DNA of 42,261 nt from NCBI RefSeq assembly GCF_000159635.1, contig NZ_GG667192.1, forward strand, positions 161,413-203,673. The letters are read 5' to 3'. A model generated the notes under the pieces. It saw nothing but the letters and a program-made list of their open reading frames with translations. It ran no database searches and was not told the DNA's origin. Of the stretch, positions 34,335-42,261 are shown piece by piece. Source of the DNA: Corynebacterium lipophiloflavum DSM 44291 (lineage in GTDB: Bacteria; Actinomycetota; Actinomycetes; Mycobacteriales; Mycobacteriaceae). Positions within the stretch are counted from its first letter, which is position 1. Each line of letters opens with the position of its first letter. Both the position numbers and the translations under genes were made by a program.

Positions 34335-35171
34335 ATGACTTATCGCCCGACTCGGCACCAGCCAGATGACAACCGCCCCGGCAAAGTAGCCGCCGGGTGC
34401 GGCTGTGCTGGCGTTGTCATGGTGGTCACGGCGATTGTCTTGATCATCGCGCTCACTGGCTGGGTGTTTTCGATTTTCAGCAACGTCAGCCCGTCGCCAA
34501 GCAGGCAGCCGGTGCCCGCCGACATGCCGCCAGCTGCGGCTGAGGCGCCGCCGCTTATCGACGTCCACGCGCCCGGTCGCACCTCCGACAACCTCGCGGA
34601 GTGGGCCGCCCCGATCGCGGAGCAGACGGGGATTGACCCGCAGGCCGTGCGCGCCTACGGCAACGCCGCGCTGATCGCTCGGGAGGCGTGGCCGACCTGC
34701 AACCTTGCCTGGAACACGCTTGCCGGGATCGGCTGGGTGGAAACGCGCCACGGCACGTATACCGGCCGCACGTTTGACGGCGGCCGACTCAACGAGGACG
34801 GATTCGCCGAGCCCCCGATCGTCGGCCCGGCGCTTGACGGCAGCGGCAACTTCGCGGAAATCCGTGATACCGACGCCGGCGCGCTCGACGGTGACACCAC
34901 CTACGACCGCGCGGTTGGGCCGATGCAGTTCCTGCCCGGCTCCTGGAAAATCTACGGCCGCGACGCCAACGGCGACGGGGTGGCGGACCCGCAGCAGATC
35001 GACGACGCGGCGCTCGCCTCGGCGAACCTCTTGTGTGCCGACAACCGCGACCTGTCAACCCCGGAGGGGTGGCGCGATGCGATCTTTAGCTACAACAACT
35101 CCAACGACTACGTGGTAAAAGTCCGCGACGCAGCGGCGAACTACGCGTTGTCGCAGCCGGCACACCGCTAG
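34335..35171 (+). CDS. Lytic transglycosylase-like protein, LpqU family
   Basis: The 278-aa protein has a cytoplasmic N-terminus, one transmembrane helix at about 26-49, a Pro-rich linker, and a lytic murein transglycosylase domain from about 85. The presumed catalytic Glu136 is in GIGWVETRHGTY, followed by RAVGPMQFLPGSWKIYGRDANGDGV and FSYNNSNDYVVKV. It would cleave peptidoglycan glycan strands in the cell envelope. It is in the place of lipoprotein LpqU upstream of eno in mycobacteria. Here the cysteines precede the hydrophobic segment, so it looks like a membrane-anchored rather than lipidated form. Start set by a TAGGAT box. Confidence 0.87.
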   Translation: MTYRPTRHQPDDNRPGKVAAGCGCAGVVMVVTAIVLIIALTGWVFSIFSNVSPSPSRQPVPADMPPAAAEAPPLIDVHAPGRTSDNLAEWAAPIAEQTGIDPQAVRAYGNAALIAREAWPTCNLAWNTLAGIGWVETRHGTYTGRTFDGGRLNEDGFAEPPIVGPALDGSGNFAEIRDTDAGALDGDTTYDRAVGPMQFLPGSWKIYGRDANGDGVADPQQIDDAALASANLLCADNRDLSTPEGWRDAIFSYNNSNDYVVKVRDAAANYALSQPAHR

Positions 35172-35214
35172 GGCGGCCACAAAGCGGGAAAACTCTGCAA
35201 CAATTGAAGCCACA

Positions 35215-36516
<1,302 letters not shown>

Positions 36517-36531
36517 CAGCCCGCTTATCGA

Positions 36532-36577
36532 CGCCCCCGCGGCGCGCGCGTTGTACCGAACGCCGCCCGAGGGGGCG
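36532..36577 (+). terminator. Long GC-rich hairpin downstream of eno
   Basis: CGCCCCC (36532-36538) pairs with GGGGGCG (36571-36577), and the adjacent GCGGCG pairs with CGCCGC, with a CCGA bulge on the 3' side. It is a two-part 13-bp stem without a following T-run, so it may be a terminator of the GC-rich actinobacterial kind or a processing structure. Confidence 0.5.
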
Positions 36578-36659
36578 CTCTCCTGCCGTTATGGTGCAGC
36601 GGAACCGATCGAGGCGCGAAGTTTCGTGGTGGCACCCCTGTGAGTATGGGCAGACCGGC

Positions 36660-36665
36660 TACACT
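36660..36665 (+). promoter_or_regulatory. -10 box TACACT for ftsB
   Basis: TACACT ends 11 nt before the ATG at 36677, which implies a 5' leader of only a few nucleotides without an SD. Confidence 0.45.
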
Positions 36666-36676
36666 TTCACATCACT

Positions 36677-37255
36677 ATGACCACACGCGCCACACCCCCG
36701 GAGAACCAGCCGCGCCGCCGCCCTAAGGCGACGACGGTGCCCGTGGCGTCTCGTGAACGCGCGCGGCGGGAGCGGCAGCAGGCGCGCGCCCTCAAGCAGA
36801 AGAAACCGCTGGTCAAGCAGGACCTCACCAGCTGGGCGATTCTCATAGCCGTCCTTATTGCGGTCCTTCTGGCCATTGCGGTTCCTCTGCGCAACTACTA
36901 CGAGGGACGCAGCGAGATTGCCCGGCTCAACGATTCCATTGCAGCTCTCGAGCAGCGAAAAACAGAGCTGGAAACGGACATCGCGAAATACGACGACCCG
37001 GAATACGTCAAGCAGGAGGCGCGACGCCGCCTCGGTGTCATGGAGCCAGGGGAAACAGCGTGGCGAATCATGGACCCGCGGATGACCCAGGGCGAGAACA
37101 TCACCACGGACCAAGCCCCCGACGACCGCTCCTGGCCGGAGGTGCTGTGGGACAGTCTGCGGGAAGTTCCGGCCCCTGAAGCGCCTGCGCCGCCCGCTGA
37201 CCAGGCCGCAGAAGCACCGGCTGCCAGTGCTCCTGCGGAGCAGCCTGCACCCTAG
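36677..37255 (+). CDS. ftsB: Septum formation initiator FtsB/DivIC family protein
   Basis: The 192-aa bitopic division protein has a basic N-terminal cytoplasmic region (RERARRERQQARALKQKK), one transmembrane helix at about 53-71 and a coiled coil at about 75-105 (GRSEIARLNDSIAALEQRKTELETDI). The family motif YDDPEYVKQEARRRLGVMEPGETAW follows, then a Pro/Ala-rich tail. FtsB links FtsQ and FtsL in the divisome. The position after eno is conserved. Its stop interlocks with that of the convergent formamidase gene in CTAG, where other actinobacteria have the DUF501 gene. Confidence 0.9.
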   Translation: MTTRATPPENQPRRRPKATTVPVASRERARRERQQARALKQKKPLVKQDLTSWAILIAVLIAVLLAIAVPLRNYYEGRSEIARLNDSIAALEQRKTELETDIAKYDDPEYVKQEARRRLGVMEPGETAWRIMDPRMTQGENITTDQAPDDRSWPEVLWDSLREVPAPEAPAPPADQAAEAPAASAPAEQPAP

Positions 37256-38640
37256 TGGCGGTGCCAGTCGCCGAAGGCGGTGCCCTTGAGCACCGCATCT
37301 GAGCCGGCGAGCTGTTTGACCAACGCCATGCGCTCGTTGTCGCCCGTGGGTACGGCCCGGACGACCTCGGTGTTGTCAAGCGATGACGCCGAGGCGAAAG
37401 ACGCCTGTAGGTTGCCCTCTAGCCGGTACGGGCTGGATGTGGACGGGCGGACGTCGAAATCGAAAATCTCCGTGGGCAGATACAGCGTGGCGCAGGCGTT
37501 GGGGTAATCCACCACTGCGGAGAAGTGCGCCTCGATGGGGGCCGCGCCGAGGATGAGGAAGGCCTGCTCCTTGGAGTACCCGAAAACGGTGAGGTAATCG
37601 ATGCAGTGCTTGACAGCGTTCTGGTACGCCAGCGTCGCATCGAGGTGGCGCTGCTCGCCTTCGTTTGTGATGGACAGGCCCGTGAAGGTGAGCCAGTCCG
37701 TGTACTTCGGCCCCTGGTCGCCGGGGACGAAGATCGGTGCGCCGGTGGACTTGTACGTGTTCATGCCGTCGGGGATGATGTCGACGGAAAACTCGACGTA
37801 GCCACCCATTTCAATGGCCCCGCAGAGGGTGATCTCGCCGTCGCCCTGGCTGAAGTGGAGGTCGCCGAAGCTGAAGTTGGCGCCGTCGACGAAGACGGGG
37901 AAGAAGATGCGGCTGCCGGCGGTGAGGTTTTTGATGTCCATGTTGCCGCCGTTTTCGCGGGGCGGAACGGTCACGGCGGCCTCGCGCGAGATGCGCGAGA
38001 TATCCGCTTCGGGGACAGCTCCCAAGGTTGCGGATTTCGGCTGCGGCGGGACCGCGAGGGGAGGGAAGCGGTGGGGGTCGGTCGCTATTAGGGAAGCCTC
38101 GCGCTTGTTCCATCGGGCCAGCATGTCAGGACTTGGAGCGGTGCCCATCAATCCGGGGTGGCACTTGGAGGCAAACGAGACGCCCGGGATGTGGCGCGAA
38201 GTGGCTACACCATCCTTGAAATCCCAGATTGCCTTGTAGGCGTCGGGCATGAATTCGTGCAGGAACCCGCCGCCGTGCTTGGACGCGAAGATGCCGGTGT
38301 AGCCCCAGCCTTCGCCGGCGAGTTCACCCGGGTTGTCGGACTCGCTCAGGGGGCCGACATCGATGAGGTCGACGACGAGGAGATCCCCGGGCTTGGCGCC
38401 CTCGATTCGGAACGGGCCGGAGAGCTGGTGGGGTTTTTCGAAGGGGACGGTGAGGATGTCTTCGGCGGAGTCAGTGTTTTTGACGTGTCCGTCGAACCAT
38501 TCGCGGGATTCTGCGCGCACGGTTTCGCCGGGGTTGATGGACATGATTGGCGGGATGTCGGGGTGCCAGCGGTTGTGTCCGACGACGTCCTGCTGATCGA
38601 AGGGGCGGGTGGAATCGAGAGTGTATGCGTGATCGGCCAT
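37252..38640 (-). CDS. fmdA: Acetamidase/formamidase family protein (formamidase)
   Basis: The 462-aa protein starts MADHAYTLDSTRPFDQQDVVGHNRWHPDIPPIMSINPGETV and matches the FmdA/AmdA family over its full length, with KPGDLLVVDLIDVGP, GGFLHEFMPDAYKAIWDF, PGLMGTAPS, FSFGDLHFSQGDGEI and ILGAAPIEAHFSAVVDYPN. It releases ammonia from formamide or short amides in the cytoplasm and is likely a nitrogen-scavenging enzyme. It interrupts the conserved ftsB-DUF501-ppx cluster on the opposite strand, so it is probably an accessory insertion. Its promoter region carries a palindrome. Substrate preference cannot be read from sequence. Confidence 0.9.
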   Translation of the reverse strand: MADHAYTLDSTRPFDQQDVVGHNRWHPDIPPIMSINPGETVRAESREWFDGHVKNTDSAEDILTVPFEKPHQLSGPFRIEGAKPGDLLVVDLIDVGPLSESDNPGELAGEGWGYTGIFASKHGGGFLHEFMPDAYKAIWDFKDGVATSRHIPGVSFASKCHPGLMGTAPSPDMLARWNKREASLIATDPHRFPPLAVPPQPKSATLGAVPEADISRISREAAVTVPPRENGGNMDIKNLTAGSRIFFPVFVDGANFSFGDLHFSQGDGEITLCGAIEMGGYVEFSVDIIPDGMNTYKSTGAPIFVPGDQGPKYTDWLTFTGLSITNEGEQRHLDATLAYQNAVKHCIDYLTVFGYSKEQAFLILGAAPIEAHFSAVVDYPNACATLYLPTEIFDFDVRPSTSSPYRLEGNLQASFASASSLDNTEVVRAVPTGDNERMALVKQLAGSDAVLKGTAFGDWHRH

Positions 38641-38646
38641 AAGTGC

Positions 38647-38675
38647 AGGATACTCACCGAAACATCGGTTTTTTA
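38647..38675 (-). promoter_or_regulatory. fmdA promoter candidate enclosing a palindrome
   Basis: On the minus strand TAAAAA (38670-38675) and TATCCT (38647-38652) are 17 nt apart, and the -10 ends 6 nt before the ATG. The spacer holds ACCGA-N4-TCGGT (38656-38669). Read on the plus strand the same palindrome precedes six T residues, so it could also act as a weak terminator. Confidence 0.45.
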
Positions 38676-38922
38676 TCTATCGACAGGTATAAACTTGAGC
38701 GGCGGCGCTGTAATATTGGCCACCTCCGCTGCGGCCAAGCGGTCTACCTCACAGAAACGACTGATCTACGTCGCGGGGCGCGCGGGCGACGCAGGCTTCA
38801 GGCAGGGTGTCGGCGGCTGCCCGCTTTCGATTGGATGGAGCCACGTTATCCAGCAAAACAGCGCGCGTCGTCGGGTTCAGCCCTATCCTGGGGGTAGCCA
38901 GTAACTAAAGTATGGAACGAGA
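38676..38922. other. Gap between fmdA and the broken gene
   Basis: About 250 nt with no supportable gene. Small ORFs here have no start signal or recognisable protein. A TAAAGT hexamer at 38906-38911 and GGAACGAG just before 38923 are possible signals for the following gene. Confidence 0.4.
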
Positions 38923-39981
38923 ATGAGCAACGAACACCCCAATGCTTTCGACGACGACGGGATTGGAAAAGAAATCGGGGAGTTCGATTTCAAGCCCGAG
39001 CAGTATGGCGATGTCGAAGACATCCTCTCCGACGAGGGTGCGGTTCCCGACAGTGATTCGCCGGAAACTAGCGGCCAGTCCGCTGCCGGAATGGCTGCCG
39101 AGGCTAACCGCGAGGCGGAGAAAGTTGCCGTTGCCTTCCTGAAGAAGGTGTTGCGCCTTCGTAGCGTGCAGATTGACCGGGAGTAATTCCTACGCTCAGA
39201 ACTAAAGAAGCGCTGGGTTTCGGATGCCGACACCGAGCGCGCGATTGCAACTGATGTCATCACCGCAGGCATTAATCCCGAAATTCTCGACGACATTGCC
39301 AAGTCGGCGATCACTTTCGAAACACGTAAGTCGTCCGCATTGTCGGCGGCCGCTGGACTTCCAGGCGCGCTGGGGATGGTAGCGACGGTTCCAGCTGACG
39401 TGACCCAGTACTACGTACATGCTTTCCGCATTATGCAGAAATTGGCTTACGTTTACGGGTGGACGGCGTTTTTTGACCAGGCCGAAGAGGTGTCTGACGA
39501 AGTTCTCGCACAATTTGCCACCTTCTTCGGAGTGATGCTTGGGGTCGGAGGGGCGGCGAACGGAGTGCGGACATTCATAGCGCAGATGGCGGCGCCGGCC
39601 ATCCAGAAGAACGTCGCAAAGAAAGCGCTGACAAAGACGGCCTGGTACCCGGTGATGGAGAAGACGCTGCGGCTCGTCGGTGTGAAGATCACCAAGGACT
39701 CGGTGGGTAGGGCCGCGGGCAAAGCTGTGCCAGTTGTGGGAGGCGTCATCTCCGGCTCTATGACCTACGTCGCGTTGAAGAGTCAGTCAAAGCGTCTGCA
39801 AGCCACACTCCGGGAGATTCCCGCCCCGAACGGCGTGGCCACAATCTCCTACTTCGGTGTAGATCTGACTGAACCCCGCGGAGCTGTCGAAAAAGCGGAG
39901 CAGGCAAAGGCCTCTCGGATCACCAGTACGGTCAGCGCAGCTGCGGGCTCGTTGAAGAACCGGGCTCCGCCTTCCGTTTAG
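38923..39981 (+). pseudogene. Helical membrane-type protein gene interrupted by an in-frame TAA (nonsense) at codon 88
   Basis: One continuous frame of 352 codons runs from the ATG at 38923 to the stop at 39979-39981, broken only by TAA at 39184-39186. The first part (87 aa; MSNEHPNAFDDDGIG start, acidic) ends KKVLRLRSVQIDRE. The part after the stop continues at once FLRSELKKRWVSDADTERAIA and includes LSAAAGLPGALGMVATVPADVTQYYVHAFRIMQKLAYVYGW. It also has KAVPVVGGVISGSMTY. TAA differs from GAA by one base, and Glu would fit the local sequence. The helical, Gly/Ala-rich C-terminal part resembles an unnamed bacterial family of membrane-associated proteins. No function is claimed. Readthrough, internal restart (TTG at 39340) or a sequencing error are alternatives. 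Confidence 0.85.
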
Positions 39982-40048
39982 GACGCAGAAGCGTTCCGAC
40001 GCCCCCGGCACCGCCAAGGAAGATGAATAGCGCCTCGGCCCCTGGGGG

Positions 40049-40054
40049 TAACAT
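40049..40054 (+). promoter_or_regulatory. -10 box TAACAT, leaderless DUF501 gene
   Basis: TAACAT ends 8 nt before the ATG at 40063. Confidence 0.5.
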
Positions 40055-40062
40055 CTCGAACC

Positions 40063-40608
40063 ATGACGCCCACCCCTGAGGACCTCGACATCGTCGCCGA
40101 GCAGCTCGGCCGCGCGCCCCGCGGCGTGCTCGAAATTTCCTACCGCACGCCAGACGGCCAGCCCGCGGTGGTCATGACCGCGCCAAAGCTTGACGACGGG
40201 ACACCGTTTCCCACCCTCTACTACCTCACCGACCCGCGTCTCACCGCCGAGGCGAGCCGCCTTGAGGTTGCCCAGGTGATGAAGTGGATGGAGCAGCGCC
40301 TCGGTGAGGACGCCGAGCTAGCGCGAGACTACCGCGCTGCGCACGAACACTACTTGGCTAAGCGCAACGCCATCGAGGACCTCGGAACCATGTTCTCCGG
40401 CGGCGGAATGCCGGACCGAGTCAAGTGCCTGCATGTGCTCATCGCCTACGCGCTCGCCGAAGGCCCGCAGCACATCCGCCTCGGCACGGAAGCGGTCGCG
40501 CTCGCCGCCGAACACGGCAATCTGCGTGGCACAGCTATCCCCGCGGACTGGCCCACCGTGGACGAGCTGGGCATCGACCTGGAAGAAGCAGGGGAGGGCC
40601 TCGCGTGA
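40063..40608 (+). CDS. DUF501 family protein
   Basis: The 181-aa protein starts MTPTPEDLDIVAEQLGRAPRGVLEISYRTPDGQPAVVMTAPKLDDGTPFPTLYYLTDPRLTAEASRLE, the conserved block of DUF501, followed by a helical C-terminal half with FSGGGMPDRVKCLHVLIAYALAEG. That segment contains the conserved CLH in a helical context. The family always lies next to an exopolyphosphatase gene in actinobacteria and its biochemical role is unknown. The start follows a TAACAT box by 8 nt, and its stop overlaps the ppx start (GTGA), so the two are coupled. Confidence 0.9.
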   Translation: MTPTPEDLDIVAEQLGRAPRGVLEISYRTPDGQPAVVMTAPKLDDGTPFPTLYYLTDPRLTAEASRLEVAQVMKWMEQRLGEDAELARDYRAAHEHYLAKRNAIEDLGTMFSGGGMPDRVKCLHVLIAYALAEGPQHIRLGTEAVALAAEHGNLRGTAIPADWPTVDELGIDLEEAGEGLA

Positions 40609-41537
40609 ATCCGGTGACCGTCGCCGCCGTCGACTGCGGTACGAACTCCATCCGCCTGTTGATCAGTCGTCGCAACGAAGACGGCACGAGTGTTGAGATT
40701 GCGCGTCGTAACACGATTGTCCGGCTTGGCCAGGGCGTCGATAAGACGGGTACGCTCGACCCCCGCGCCGTAGAACGTACCCGCGCGGCTTTGGCCGCCT
40801 ATGTCGAGGAAATGGAGGCCGCCGGCGTAACCCGCGTGCGCATGGTCGCCACTTCGGCAACTCGCGACGCGTCGAACCGCGAAGATTTCTTCGCCATGAC
40901 CCGCGAACTGCTCGGGCGGATCCAGCCGGGTGCTGAAGCGGAAGTAATTTCAGGTGATGAAGAAGCCGCGCTCTCCTACGCCGGCGCCACCGCGGATCTC
41001 AAGCAGGCGGGCAACGTGTGCGTCATCGACTTGGGCGGGGGATCGACGGAGTTCGTCACCTCGGACTCGTCGATCTCGACTCAAATGGGGTGCGTCCGCG
41101 TCACCGAAAGGCTGATGCGCTCTAACCCTCCTGCAGAGCAGGAGGTGGATGCCGCACGCGCTTTCGTGCGCGAGCGGATCGCAGAAGCAGTTGCCGCAGT
41201 CGATCTCGCGCGCGCGCAAGGCTTCGTGGGCTGCGCGGGTACCTTCACCACCCTCTGCGCCCTAGCTCAGGGGTTGGAAACATACGACCCTGAGCGCATT
41301 CACATGGCCGAAGTGTCGTTCGACAGCGTCAGGCACGTTGCGGCGGTGCTTCTCCGCCAGACCTCGCAGCAGCGCGCGGCACACCCCGCCATTAGCGAAG
41401 GGCGCGCCGATGTCATTGCCGCCGGCTGCGTCATTGTGGAAGAAATCATGGATGCCGCGGAGCGGCTGACCAATCATCGCTCGTTCGTAATCAGCGAGAA
41501 AGACATCCTCGACGGGATTGTCGCGGGCCTGACTTAG
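40605..41537 (+). CDS. ppx: Exopolyphosphatase / GppA-family phosphatase (Ppx2 type)
   Basis: The 310-aa ASKHA-fold enzyme trims inorganic polyphosphate or converts pppGpp. The phosphate loops read VDCGTNSIRLLI (9-20) and CVIDLGGGSTEF. MVATSATRDASN and VISGDEEAALSY are further family signatures, and Glu in the ATRDASNRE region is the likely base. It lacks the long C-terminal domain of E. coli Ppx, which matches the short actinobacterial Ppx2 group. AGGGGAGG precedes the GTG start, which is inside the DUF501 stop. The stop interlocks with a convergent small gene in TTAG. Confidence 0.92.
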   Translation: MNPVTVAAVDCGTNSIRLLISRRNEDGTSVEIARRNTIVRLGQGVDKTGTLDPRAVERTRAALAAYVEEMEAAGVTRVRMVATSATRDASNREDFFAMTRELLGRIQPGAEAEVISGDEEAALSYAGATADLKQAGNVCVIDLGGGSTEFVTSDSSISTQMGCVRVTERLMRSNPPAEQEVDAARAFVRERIAEAVAAVDLARAQGFVGCAGTFTTLCALAQGLETYDPERIHMAEVSFDSVRHVAAVLLRQTSQQRAAHPAISEGRADVIAAGCVIVEEIMDAAERLTNHRSFVISEKDILDGIVAGLT

Positions 41538-41821
41538 TCCTCGTCGGGTTCGTAGATCTTGTCCTCGGGGTTGGAGGAGCCGGCGCTGTCGTTCTTGCGG
41601 CCGCGTAGGCGACGCTTGCTCTTGAGATCTTCCACCTCGCGCATACGTGGCTCAGGATCGAGCTGATTTGCCAGTGCCTTACGGGTCGACGTGACCACCT
41701 GCTTGGTGATGGGCGAATTGGCAACCGCGCGCGAAGCATCGACAATCTGGTGGTAGCGCTTCCTGCCCGCCTTCGTGCCGAACACGTACCCGGCGGCTGC
41801 TCCGACAACGAATTGAATCAT
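41534..41821 (-). CDS. Small protein with YtxH-like N-terminal glycine-rich helix, 95 aa
   Basis: The product starts MIQFVVGAAAGYVFGTKAGRKRYHQIVDASRAVANS, a short Gly/Ala-rich hydrophobic helix followed by basic residues, as in YtxH-like general stress proteins of Gram-positive bacteria. The remainder is basic, then acidic (KIYEPDED), and probably unstructured. It is likely a membrane-associated small protein. The ATG at 41821 is chosen by a TACTAT box 6 nt upstream; a longer frame crosses that box. Function unknown. Confidence 0.75.
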   Translation of the reverse strand: MIQFVVGAAAGYVFGTKAGRKRYHQIVDASRAVANSPITKQVVTSTRKALANQLDPEPRMREVEDLKSKRRLRGRKNDSAGSSNPEDKIYEPDED

Positions 41822-41827
41822 GGGGCC

Positions 41828-41833
41828 ATAGTA
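41828..41833 (-). promoter_or_regulatory. -10 box TACTAT for the 95-aa gene
   Basis: TACTAT on the minus strand ends 6 nt before the ATG at 41821. Confidence 0.45.
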
Positions 41834-41882
41834 CCCATGATTCGATGCACAAGCCTGCATCGATCCGGTTGGCGTGTGAACG

Positions 41883-41956
41883 TGGGGCCAGCGGGGCTCG
41901 AACCCGCGACCAGCGGATTATGAGTCCGCGGCTCTAACCGACTGAGCTATAGCCCC
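41883..41956 (-). tRNA. tRNA with anticodon CAU (elongator Met or Ile2)
   Basis: Read on the minus strand, 74 nt fold as a complete cloverleaf: acceptor GGGGCTA with TGGCCCC (one G-T pair), D stem GCTC/GAGC, anticodon stem GCGGA/TCCGC around loop CTCATAA, T stem GCGGG/CCCGC around TTCGAGC, and discriminator A. CCA is not encoded. The anticodon is CAU. It is not an initiator by its normal first pair (G-C). The TGGTC variable loop and GACTCATAATC context resemble Ile2 (lysidine-modified) tRNAs, but elongator Met is not excluded. Confidence 0.9.
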
Positions 41957-41974
41957 CTTGGTAAGTCCCGACAC

Positions 41975-41980
41975 ACCTTA
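41975..41980 (-). promoter_or_regulatory. Candidate -10 (TAAGGT) for the CAU tRNA
   Basis: TAAGGT on the minus strand lies about 19 nt upstream of the tRNA 5' end, with TTCAAT 18 nt further up as a weak -35. Confidence 0.45.
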
Positions 41981-42051
41981 CCCGAGCCACCGAAACCAAT
42001 TGAAATCCGGGTGGCCGAAACTAGGTGCCAAACCACGCCTAAGCTTGCGAT

Positions 42052-42080
42052 TTGGCTACTTTGGGGTCGCTGTCTATAGT
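42052..42080 (+). promoter_or_regulatory. Promoter of tRNA-Asn
   Basis: TTGGCT (42052-42057) and TATAGT (42075-42080) are spaced by exactly 17 nt, placing transcription start near 42087, about 29 nt before the tRNA. Confidence 0.65.
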
Positions 42081-42115
42081 TATAACTCGTTGCGGATACG
42101 CTTTCCGCGCGAAAT

Positions 42116-42188
42116 TCCTCCATAGCTCAGTTGGCAGAGCATTCGACTGTTAATCGAAGGGTCACTGGTTCGAGCCCAGTTGGAGGAG
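42116..42188 (+). tRNA. tRNA-Asn (GUU)
   Basis: 73 nt fold as a perfect cloverleaf: acceptor TCCTCCA/TGGAGGA, D stem GCTC/GAGC, anticodon stem TTCGA/TCGAA around CTGTTAA (anticodon GTT), T stem ACTGG/CCAGT around TTCGAGC, and discriminator G. CCA is not encoded. A good promoter lies upstream and a terminator 8 nt downstream, so it is a single-gene transcript. Confidence 0.96.
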
Positions 42189-42195
42189 CAAAACG

Positions 42196-42221
42196 AAGCC
42201 AGCCAGAGATGGCTGGCTTTT
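42196..42221 (+). terminator. Rho-independent terminator of tRNA-Asn
   Basis: AAGCCAGCCA and TGGCTGGCTT form a perfect 10-bp stem around GAGA and run into TTTT. It is the clearest intrinsic terminator in the window. Confidence 0.9.
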
Positions 42222-42261
42222 CTGGTGCTTGAGCGCGCCGGAAAAGGTGATGGGGAAACGT

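Noticed and set aside
38676..38700. AmtR nitrogen-control box upstream of fmdA
   Set aside because: Only one half of the known CTAT-N6-ATAG pattern is matched at the right spacing, so it is not called as a feature.
39340..39981. Independent 213-aa gene starting with TTG at 39340
   Set aside because: The same frame is open upstream to the TAA at 39184 with protein-like sequence, no SD precedes the TTG, and the frame matches the preceding ORF. It is the 3' part of one interrupted gene.

Overview
The window is high-GC actinobacterial DNA and almost certainly comes from a Corynebacterium chromosome. The evidence is gene content and order (hrcA-dnaJ2-rsmE-phoH-ybeY-CorC-like-pdxY-era-recO-uppS, then zur/znr-glyS, a TPM-domain protein, dgt and dnaG), a DUF222/HNH gene of the actinobacterial 13E12 type, and a mazG-lpqU-eno-ftsB-DUF501-ppx cluster. 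From general knowledge, the first block matches the Mycobacterium tuberculosis Rv2374c-Rv2343c order and the second matches Rv1021-Rv1026. No phage, insertion sequence, CRISPR array or rRNA was seen. Nearly all of the sequence is packed chromosomal core genes, and the accessory material is small.

Layout. 1-8.6 kb: a partial BAAT-type hydrolase, an ABC exporter, a DUF5067-like lipoprotein, a type-B carboxylesterase, an M3 metallopeptidase with two tiny membrane ORFs behind it, and malQ. 8.6-12.3 kb: a long-chain acyl-CoA synthetase, an unrecognised 222-aa protein and hemW. 12.3-23.1 kb: the heat-shock, RNA-processing and ribosome-assembly block hrcA to uppS, interrupted by a DUF222/HNH gene on the opposite strand. 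23.1-24.2 kb: two zinc-type repressors (Fur-family Zur and ArsR-family Znr). 24.2-32.3 kb: glyS, two unknown genes, a large TPM-domain membrane protein, dgt, a secreted or anchored RNase Sa-like ribonuclease, and dnaG. 32.5-41.8 kb: a possible OGG-fold protein, then mazG, a small secreted protein, an LpqU-type transglycosylase, eno, ftsB, an inserted formamidase plus a gene broken by an in-frame stop, DUF501, ppx and a small membrane-associated protein. The right end holds a CAU tRNA and tRNA-Asn with a clear promoter and terminator.

Expression signals. Many genes have a TANNNT hexamer ending 6-8 nt before the start codon with no Shine-Dalgarno sequence, the signature of leaderless transcripts. 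This pattern was used to choose starts that are often shorter than the longest ORF. Other genes have a clear AGGAG-type site. Ten convergent gene pairs are present. Four of them interlock their stop codons in CTAG or TTAG, and most of the rest are less than 10 nt apart, so there is almost no space for terminators.

Most noteworthy: a DnaG primase that has lost three of the four zinc ligands of its CHC2 domain; a roughly 352-codon gene disrupted by a single TAA; the direct joining of two conserved blocks between dnaG and mazG; palindromes placed over promoters; and a guanyl-specific RNase with no adjacent barstar-type inhibitor. I did not find a convincing wholly new multi-gene system. These are the leads I consider real.
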